Of a DNA stretch of 64,000 bases, positions 35,600-41,879 are shown in pieces. The position numbers were made by a program, and so were the translations under genes. This stretch comes from JACVCJ01 sp052437175 (GTDB taxonomy: Bacteria; Bacteroidota; Bacteroidia; CAIKAF01). The stretch's first letter is position 1. Each line of letters begins with the position of its first letter. The stretch covers positions 507,740-571,739 of the forward strand of contig JBQVOK010000002.1 of NCBI GenBank assembly GCA_052437175.1, written 5' to 3'. The notes below the pieces were generated by a model, which searched no databases, was not told the origin of the DNA, and saw nothing but the letters and a program-made list of their open reading frames with translations.

Positions 35600-36094
35600 T
35601 TAGTTAAAGCTTGCCTCGTTCAACAATTTTTCAATGCTGTTGTGCTGTTTGTCAGCATCAGACAGTTTTTCGCGGAGGATCTTCTCAGCAATGTCCAGCG
35701 AAAGACGACCTACTTCGTTCTTGATCTCGGTCATGGCTTTCATTTTCTCATTGTTGATGCTTGCGCGGGCCTGTTCCAGCATTTTAGACGCTTCGGCCTG
35801 TGCTTTGTCCTTGGCCTCGGCGATCATCTTTTCAGATGCTTCGCGGGCCGTACGCAGCATGGTTTCGCGTTCTTTGGCGGCTTCGGCCAGCAGGTCCTCG
35901 TTCCGGGCCTGGATATCTTTCATGCGTTGTTCGGCCAGTTCAGCGGCTTTCAGCGCATCGTCGATTTTCTTTTCACGCTCATTCAGCGAAGAAAGGATAG
36001 GCTTCCACGCGTATTTTTTCAGCAGGAAGAACACGATCAGAAATGCGATCGAAGTCCAGAAGATCAAACCTAAACCAGGGAGTATTAAACCCAT
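35600..36094 (-). CDS. atpF: ATP synthase Fo subunit b
   Basis: 164 residues. One N-terminal TM helix (LGLIFWTSIAFLIVFFLL) then KKYAWKPILSSLNEREKKID and a long charged coiled coil. It forms the peripheral stalk. Preceded by a terminator-like hairpin after atpE. Confidence 0.95.
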   Translation of the reverse strand: MGLILPGLGLIFWTSIAFLIVFFLLKKYAWKPILSSLNEREKKIDDALKAAELAEQRMKDIQARNEDLLAEAAKERETMLRTAREASEKMIAEAKDKAQAEASKMLEQARASINNEKMKAMTEIKNEVGRLSLDIAEKILREKLSDADKQHNSIEKLLNEASFN

Positions 36095-36122
36095 ACTATA
36101 TCTGTTTTTATTTTATTGTCTT

Positions 36123-36166
36123 AAAAAAGTCCCCGCCGGCCTGGTCAACCACCAGCGGCGGCAGGG
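36123..36166 (-). terminator. Terminator-like hairpin between atpE and atpF
   Basis: A GC-rich hairpin (stem tip CTGGT 36141-36145 with ACCAG 36151-36155, extended by the GCC/GGC-rich arms 36131-36140 and 36156-36166) followed on the minus strand by T6 (36128-36123). It lies inside the atp operon, 24 nt after atpE, and probably reduces read-through. Confidence 0.7.
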
Positions 36167-36190
36167 AAATTCGTTTTGTGCGGATGCAGA

Positions 36191-36430
36191 TTACGCGAGG
36201 GCAACCAGCAGACACACGATGATTCCGAAGAAAGCGGCACCTTCCACGAGGGCGGCAGCTACGATCATGTTGGAACGGATATCACCTGTAGATTCCGGCT
36301 GACGGGCGATAGATTCCATGGCGCTTTTACCGATGTTACCGATACCCAGACCAGCTCCGATTACAGCGATACCTGCTCCGATTGCAGCGTATCCGGCTTC
36401 TACAGCCATCATAATTTCAGCGATGCTCAT
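36191..36430 (-). CDS. atpE: ATP synthase Fo subunit c
   Basis: 79 residues, two TM helices. Glycine motif GAGIAVIGAGLGIGNIG in helix 1, loop ARQPE, ion-binding Glu in AALVEGAAFFG. The residues after Glu are G-A-A rather than S-T, which points to H+ rather than Na+ coupling. Forms the rotating c-ring. Confidence 0.97.
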   Translation of the reverse strand: MSIAEIMMAVEAGYAAIGAGIAVIGAGLGIGNIGKSAMESIARQPESTGDIRSNMIVAAALVEGAAFFGIIVCLLVALA

Positions 36431-36465
36431 TTGTTTAATTTATTTAAAGTTAATACATCCAAATT

Positions 36466-37689
36466 TTAGTGGGCATGCGCAGCCTCGTGCTCATGTCCGT
36501 GATCGTGTGCGTGTTCTTCCACGGCCTGACCAAAGTATACCGATGCCAGCAGGGTAAATACATAGGCCTGCAGGAAGGCTACCAGTAACTCCATTACGTT
36601 CATGAACACAGAGAAGGCAACCGACAGTACCGATACACCGTAACCGGCGCCCGTACCGAATTTTTCACCGAATATAAAGATCAGGGATACGAAAGACAGG
36701 ATAATGATGTGGCCCGCGGTAATGTTGGCAAAAAGACGCAGGCAGAGTACGATCGGTTTGGAAACCACCCCGATGAACTCGATGATGAACATAAGCGGAA
36801 CGGGCAGTTTGAGCCATGCCGGCACGCCCGGGGTCCATACCAGGTGCATCCAGTAGTCTTTTTTACCGCTGAAGATGGTTACCAGGAAGGTAAGCAGCGC
36901 CAGCACCAGGGCCACCGAAATATTACCGGTGATGTTGAAACCGCCGATGAAGGGCACCAGGCCCACTACGTTACAGATAAGGATAAAGAAGAAGATGGTA
37001 AGCAGAAAGGGCATGAAACGCTTGTAATGTTTTTCGCCGATCGAAGGTTTGGCCACCTCGTCGCGGATAAAGATCACCAGGGGCTCGATGAAGGACTGGA
37101 TACCTTTGGGAGCGCCCAGGCCACGTTTTTTATAGCCTTTGGCCACGGTAAGCATAACCAGCAGCAGGATGGCCATAGCCAGGCCCAGACCGAAAACGGT
37201 TTTGGTAATGGAAAAATCGAGGGGTTGGGCATTGGTAGGGTGACCGTGCTCATCGAACGTCAGGTTACCGTGTTCGTCGGTCATGTAAATTTTTTCATGG
37301 TACAGGGCATAGCCGTTGTACACCGGAATGGGATCGTGGGCATGCTGCGGCGTGTGATGCTCTCCGTTTTGCTCAACAGCAATAGGATCAGCATGTGATT
37401 CCACGATATTGTGATCAGCATGAAATTTATGCGAACCAAAGAATTCAAGACCTTTTTCCGGAGAATACAGGATTATGGGCAGGGGCATCGAAAAATGGGT
37501 TTCGCGCTCGGTACCTTCGCCCAGGGTGAAGAAGTGAATCTCATGCGCGTCGAGCACGTGGTGAAGGATCACTTCGCCGGCTTTAAATTCCTTTTTTCCG
37601 CCCTCAGAGCCGCTTGCAAAAGCCATACCGGCAAAGGCGAACAGCACAAGGCAAAACGCCGAAAATTTTTGTATTAAACTGAATTTCAT
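36466..37689 (-). CDS. atpB: ATP synthase Fo subunit a
   Basis: 407 residues from ATG 37689, giving a signal-peptide-like N-terminus (LVLFAFAGMAFASG) found in Bacteroidota AtpB. A His-rich extramembrane segment (about 95-150) precedes the helices; the stator Arg is in VLCLRLFANITAGH. The C-terminus is an unusual His-rich tail (EEHAHDHGHEHEAAHAH). Forms the proton half-channels with the c-ring. Confidence 0.95.
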   Translation of the reverse strand: MKFSLIQKFSAFCLVLFAFAGMAFASGSEGGKKEFKAGEVILHHVLDAHEIHFFTLGEGTERETHFSMPLPIILYSPEKGLEFFGSHKFHADHNIVESHADPIAVEQNGEHHTPQHAHDPIPVYNGYALYHEKIYMTDEHGNLTFDEHGHPTNAQPLDFSITKTVFGLGLAMAILLLVMLTVAKGYKKRGLGAPKGIQSFIEPLVIFIRDEVAKPSIGEKHYKRFMPFLLTIFFFILICNVVGLVPFIGGFNITGNISVALVLALLTFLVTIFSGKKDYWMHLVWTPGVPAWLKLPVPLMFIIEFIGVVSKPIVLCLRLFANITAGHIIILSFVSLIFIFGEKFGTGAGYGVSVLSVAFSVFMNVMELLVAFLQAYVFTLLASVYFGQAVEEHAHDHGHEHEAAHAH

Positions 37690-37728
37690 CACAATAAACC
37701 AAAAAAGAGTAGTTCTTGAAATCGAGCG

Positions 37729-37759
37729 CAAAATTACACACTTTCCCTTAAAAAAGAAA
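37729..37759 (-). promoter_or_regulatory. Promoter of the atp operon
   Basis: On the minus strand TTTC (37759-37756), 19 bp, then TAATTTTG (37736-37729): a near-perfect Bacteroidota TTTG-N19-TAnnTTTG promoter. It lies about 40 nt upstream of the atpB ATG and downstream of the preceding gene. Confidence 0.7.
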
Positions 37760-37811
37760 CGTTGCACTGCTTTTAGCCAAACAAAATTTCAAAATACTGA
37801 TTACGTACATA

Positions 37812-38201
37812 TTAATTATTTTCACCCCGCATAAAGGCCTTGGAAAAGCGCCAGTCGATGACCGTAAAAACCAGGTAACTCAGCATGATAATTACCGCCG
37901 ATTCTTTCATGTGCTCCTTGTCGAGCAGGAACACCAGCACCACCAGCAACGCCAGCACCAGTAATTTAAGCCCCGAAAAGCCCATATAGGCCGTAACGAA
38001 TTTTTTGGGCTCCTTCTTTGCCAGCTGCCGGGCATAGGCATGTGCCAGGATAAAGAGCAGCAACATACCGGCTACAATTATGCCGCCCCAGCGGAAGGGA
38101 TGCAGGTCGGGCTTCAGGTAGCGCAGCAGGGCATCGGCCCCGATCAGTACAATGGCCGCCAGGGATATGCTACGGATGAATGGAGCGATATTGTTTTTCA
38201 T
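37812..38201 (-). CDS. Small four-TM protein upstream of atpB (AtpI-like position)
   Basis: 129 residues from ATG 38201 (MKNNIAPFIRS); the upstream open frame is rejected because it has no conserved features. Four hydrophobic helices (about 9-27, 38-57, 70-93, 100-118). It lies directly before the atp promoter on the same strand, where Bacteroidota often encode AtpI/AtpZ-like assembly factors. No motif proves that role. Confidence 0.7.
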   Translation of the reverse strand: MKNNIAPFIRSISLAAIVLIGADALLRYLKPDLHPFRWGGIIVAGMLLLFILAHAYARQLAKKEPKKFVTAYMGFSGLKLLVLALLVVLVFLLDKEHMKESAVIIMLSYLVFTVIDWRFSKAFMRGENN

Positions 38202-38318
38202 GCCGCAAATATACATGCTTAAACCGGGAAAAAGAGGTACCCCGATGCGGGGAAAAGAAAAGAGTGTCTGCATATCCGAAGATCTGCGCGGGGTATTGAA
38301 CCTTTTGCCGGATTGATC

Positions 38319-38936
38319 CTACTCTACAGGCACTACCTGTTTTTTTACAACTACCCAGGTGCGACCGTTCTCCTGCCACATGAACACAGTTTCAGTCACT
38401 TCGGAAATATTGGCCCGCACCCGTGTAGTGAACATCTTGTTAAGCGGATCGATCTCTGCCGGAAAAAAAGCCATATAATCACTCAGCAGATCGCTGCGTT
38501 CAAAATATCCTTTTGCATTTTGTATGTAAAAATGATAGACCGCGCCGCCATTTCCGCCGGAATTGCGGATCAGGGCCAGGTCTTCCCTTCCGTCGAAATT
38601 AAGGTCGGTCACAATCACATCACCGTAGTCGTTATCCGTCACACCGGCCGTATCGTTCAGGCCTGTGCTGTACGAACGTATATTTGTACAGACAGCAAAC
38701 TCGCTGTCCAGGAACCAGCCTGATCCATAGGTAATACGCTGCCGTACCCGGCCGGTCTTTTTCTGCCGTATTTCTACCGTTACCACAAAAGAATCGTTTT
38801 CCATACTGCCCGAGGCGGCCATTTTAACGATCCGGGTATGTAAATCGAAGCTGTGTGAAATACCTGTATGCAGGCATTCCTGGGCCCGCAGGAACAACGG
38901 GAAAAAGAGAATTAACAGAAGTGTACATTTTTTCAT
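38319..38936 (-). CDS. Secreted protein with FG-GAP/XAC2610-like motif
   Basis: 205 residues from ATG 38936, where a signal peptide begins (KCTLLLILFFPLFLRAQ). The central LNFDGREDLALIRNSGGNGG followed by AVYHFYIQNA resembles XAC2610-type/FG-GAP-like secreted proteins. It begins 37 nt after the third DUF4157 gene and may be co-transcribed. Function unknown; an immunity role is possible but unsupported by motif. Confidence 0.65.
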   Translation of the reverse strand: MKKCTLLLILFFPLFLRAQECLHTGISHSFDLHTRIVKMAASGSMENDSFVVTVEIRQKKTGRVRQRITYGSGWFLDSEFAVCTNIRSYSTGLNDTAGVTDNDYGDVIVTDLNFDGREDLALIRNSGGNGGAVYHFYIQNAKGYFERSDLLSDYMAFFPAEIDPLNKMFTTRVRANISEVTETVFMWQENGRTWVVVKKQVVPVE

Positions 38937-38973
38937 GATGGTGTTTTGCGAAAGATAAAACGAATTTACGGTA

Positions 38974-40173
38974 TCAGAATGCATACGCGTTTTCCATACT
39001 GCGGGCTTTGCGCGAGTCTTCTTCCACCCGGTCAAAAGACCACACCTGCTGAAATACCGTACGTGAATTTTCAATAAGGGTGTCCACCGGAATTACCAGG
39101 TTACTTTCAGCCATGAGCTCCGCAAGTTTCGACTTGCGTTCGATCAGCTCCTGCATCTGTCCTTCATACATCTGCAGCTCGGGATTCTGAGCCATGCGCA
39201 GGATAAACGCCTGCAGGCTGTTTTTCTCTGCCAGCAATTGTGCATAGGGCTGTTGTGCATCATAATCGGTAAACCCGAGAGGTTCGTAAAAGGGCCCCCG
39301 GGCGCTGGTAACGTCCATCGCGATCACGTAGGGGATATTCCGCTTCTGTGCTTCTATTCCTACATGATAGGTAAGCAGCTGACCCAGGCGTAGTTTTTGT
39401 GGAGATGCATTGATATTGTGTACACGCATGGCATCAGGGATCTCGTTCTGTTGTGCAGGCTGCGGCTGCACGGAGCGGTCGGCATCCATTTTGTACTCAT
39501 CCAGGCTTACACTACCTGTTATCGGTTGTGTACCATTTGTAGCGCGGTTCGTTACACTTCCGCCGAGCGTTATATCAGCTTGCGTAACATTTACCTCTAC
39601 ATTTCCGCTGCTGGTCGGGTGGGTATCAAGCATGCGGTACGGTTTGGCCTGGATCACATTCGCAGGCATGGTCCCGGCGTTCTGCAACCACTTGCGCTGA
39701 AGTACGCCGGCGTAGGACATGGCCTTCATGCCCATTACATCGGCTTCCTGTTCCAGGCTGCTGTCATCGTTCAGGGGCAGACCGCTTTTAAACTGCGTAT
39801 TGGCTCTTACCCGGCCCTGTTTCTGCTGTACCACATGCCAGGCTTCGTGCGGCAGATGCCGTTCCTGTCCGGGGCCCAGGTGTATCTGGCTGCCCTGCGC
39901 GTAGGCGTAAGCCTGCAATTGCGCCGGATGTGCGGAGTTGTAATGCACCTGCACATCGTCCATGGCAAAGCCGGAAAGCTGTTCCAGGCCGGCCTTCAGC
40001 TCATCGGGCAGACCAGTACGGTTCTCCCTGCGTTGTACAGGCGGGGGCGAAAGGACTATATGCGGGGCTTTTTCGGCTGAAAGCACAACGCCGTCCTCTT
40101 CCGTACGCTTTTTGCGATCGGCATGCCGCAGAGCGGAAGTTTGCTGTTCTTTATGGGTACGGTCAGCCTGCAT
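38974..40173 (-). CDS. eCIS-core (DUF4157) effector-like protein, GNAT-like C-terminal region
   Basis: 399 residues, no signal peptide. N-terminal eCIS-core/DUF4157 domain (about 45-160): GLPDELKAGLEQLSGFAMDD, VHYNS, GSQIHLGPGQERHLPHEAWH with H109-E110-x-x-H113, then VVQQKQGRV and EQEADVMG. The C-terminal part (about 245-305) looks like an acetyltransferase fold: LRLGQLLTYHVGIEAQKRNI, then ARGPFYEPLGFTDY, the usual FYxxLGF ending of GNAT proteins. A helical tail follows. Third gene of a tightly spaced trio (9-nt gap). Likely a modular effector or toxin; target unknown. Confidence 0.8.
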   Translation of the reverse strand: MQADRTHKEQQTSALRHADRKKRTEEDGVVLSAEKAPHIVLSPPPVQRRENRTGLPDELKAGLEQLSGFAMDDVQVHYNSAHPAQLQAYAYAQGSQIHLGPGQERHLPHEAWHVVQQKQGRVRANTQFKSGLPLNDDSSLEQEADVMGMKAMSYAGVLQRKWLQNAGTMPANVIQAKPYRMLDTHPTSSGNVEVNVTQADITLGGSVTNRATNGTQPITGSVSLDEYKMDADRSVQPQPAQQNEIPDAMRVHNINASPQKLRLGQLLTYHVGIEAQKRNIPYVIAMDVTSARGPFYEPLGFTDYDAQQPYAQLLAEKNSLQAFILRMAQNPELQMYEGQMQELIERKSKLAELMAESNLVIPVDTLIENSRTVFQQVWSFDRVEEDSRKARSMENAYAF

Positions 40174-40182
40174 ACATTCGGT

Positions 40183-41871
40183 TTAGTGGTGCCAGGCCGG
40201 ACTGAAGTGCGTTCCTGCAAAAAAGATAAAAAGCGGAGAAGTGCCTCCGTTGCCGGCCAGCGTGGTTACACCGTGCACAGCCGGAGCCTGTGGATCCTGA
40301 CGTACACCTTCGTGCACCACGTACAACGTATAGCGGTGCTGCGTGCGCGCTGTTACCAGGTTCAGGATATTCTGGGCTACCTGCGGGGTAAGATCGATGT
40401 TCCCGCCACCGGTAATACCCAGCTGTTGCCGGTATTCTGCAGCTTCCTCCCTGCTGATATCCACACCGGCCGCTTTGAAGATGGAAATGATGGAGCAGTT
40501 GTTATCCGTGCCGTCGGCAAAACCGATCTCATAGAACTGGTCGGCACCGAAACGCTCTGCCTCCGACAATACGCTTTTGTGCAGGTCTTCTTTTGTGGGC
40601 AGATCATCCTCCAGCTGCATCGAATGGCTGCCGTCGTCCATGGAGGAAGAAGGGACAGGACCGCTTATCTGCGATTGCTGCGGCACAGAGGTCGGAAGCA
40701 TGGTATCGTACAGACCCTGGTTCTTATGGATCTCGTCCAGGCCCATATTAAAATTTCCCCGGGGGACAGACTGCTGCGAAAAACCGACCCGACCGCCCAT
40801 ACCTATCTGTGCCCGGGCTGTAAGGGAGGTATCGTAGCCAAAAATCTTCTGTCCGGGCCCCGTCTTATCATTAATGTTTCCGTTGGGCGTCACCTTGTTC
40901 TTGCCCCAGATATGCTTACCTTTTTTATCGTCGCCCACATACTTGGGGTCATACTGCGAAAGGCCGGCCTGGGCCGTGTATCCTTCAAAAATGACCCGTC
41001 CCCCTGCTACCGCATCGTGTAAGCCCAGGGTATCTATAATGTGTTTGATAGGGCTCTCCCCTACAGTATGGCTGAGGTCTACCTCCTCGCGCGCACTGTT
41101 ACAGGCTGCTACAAAAATACGTATGGGCACATTTTTCTGATTGGCCTGGATGATCTCCTTTATGGCCTTCAGTACCTGGGGAGTTACTACGTTGTTGTTA
41201 TCGTCCGAAAAGCTGCCCGGTCCGCCACCCATGGCTCCGTGCGCCACAATAATAGCTGTTTCGCCCGGCCGTATGTCAAAATCACTGCCTCCCTGCATCA
41301 TATCCACGATCACGTGATCGGGGAAGGAGGTCTTCACTCCATCCAGGTACAGGGCAGGGTCACTGGGAGCGAGGTCCGAAGATTTGGTGGCAAACCATTT
41401 GGCACCCTCGGTAAGCGGTGTATTTACGCCTCCGCTGAACAGGAATACCTTGCGCTGCACCACATCTTCATTTCCGGCGCCGGCTGAACGCAGCTGTGCA
41501 GTAGCTTTTACACGGCCCTGTTTCTGCTGCACCACGTGCCAGGCTTCATGCGGCAGGTGTTTTTCCTGCCCGGGCCCCAGGTGAATATCGGTTCCCTGTG
41601 CGTAGGCATGTGCCTGCAGTGTGGCCGGTTTTGCCGAGTTGTAATGGACCGTTACATCATCCATGGAATATCCGGAAAGTTTTTCTACACCGGCCTTCAG
41701 GTTATCGGGCAGACCGCTGCGGTTCTCTTTGCGCTGCAAGGGAGAAGGCGAAGACAGGGAGAAGGGTGCAGCCGTTTCTAAGGACATCGTTCTTCCCTCA
41801 ATGGCCTTATCTTTCGCCGGGCGCTCCTGCGACTGTTGTTTCCGTATTATGTCTGGTATGGCGGTCTGCAT
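40183..41871 (-). CDS. eCIS-core (DUF4157) effector-like protein with caspase-like and papain-like regions
   Basis: 562 residues, no signal peptide. DUF4157 domain about 40-140 with HEAWH at 108-112. Middle region about 141-380: ETAIIVAHGAMGGG (H211-G212) and PIRIFVAACNSAR (C257), the order and spacing of a clan CD (caspase/CPD-like) His-Cys dyad. C-terminal region about 430-562: GTDNNCSIISIF (C459) and FFAGTHFSPAWHH (H555), resembling papain-like toxin or deubiquitinase-type Cys-His proteins. A linker rich in Ser/Pro/Gln (390-425) separates them. Two proteolytic modules in one protein suggest self-release of the C-terminal module; this is inference. Middle gene of the trio. Confidence 0.8.
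   Translation of the reverse strand: MQTAIPDIIRKQQSQERPAKDKAIEGRTMSLETAAPFSLSSPSPLQRKENRSGLPDNLKAGVEKLSGYSMDDVTVHYNSAKPATLQAHAYAQGTDIHLGPGQEKHLPHEAWHVVQQKQGRVKATAQLRSAGAGNEDVVQRKVFLFSGGVNTPLTEGAKWFATKSSDLAPSDPALYLDGVKTSFPDHVIVDMMQGGSDFDIRPGETAIIVAHGAMGGGPGSFSDDNNNVVTPQVLKAIKEIIQANQKNVPIRIFVAACNSAREEVDLSHTVGESPIKHIIDTLGLHDAVAGGRVIFEGYTAQAGLSQYDPKYVGDDKKGKHIWGKNKVTPNGNINDKTGPGQKIFGYDTSLTARAQIGMGGRVGFSQQSVPRGNFNMGLDEIHKNQGLYDTMLPTSVPQQSQISGPVPSSSMDDGSHSMQLEDDLPTKEDLHKSVLSEAERFGADQFYEIGFADGTDNNCSIISIFKAAGVDISREEAAEYRQQLGITGGGNIDLTPQVAQNILNLVTARTQHRYTLYVVHEGVRQDPQAPAVHGVTTLAGNGGTSPLFIFFAGTHFSPAWHH
41517..41650. repeat. 134-bp near-identical segment, copy A (DUF4157 coding)
   Basis: Matches 43823-43956 over 134 bases with one mismatch (41638), including synonymous sites, within otherwise diverged genes. 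It encodes the HEAWH region. The third paralogue (39815-39950) is clearly diverged. Indicates recent duplication or gene conversion. Confidence 0.9.
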
Positions 41872-41879
41872 TTGTATTT

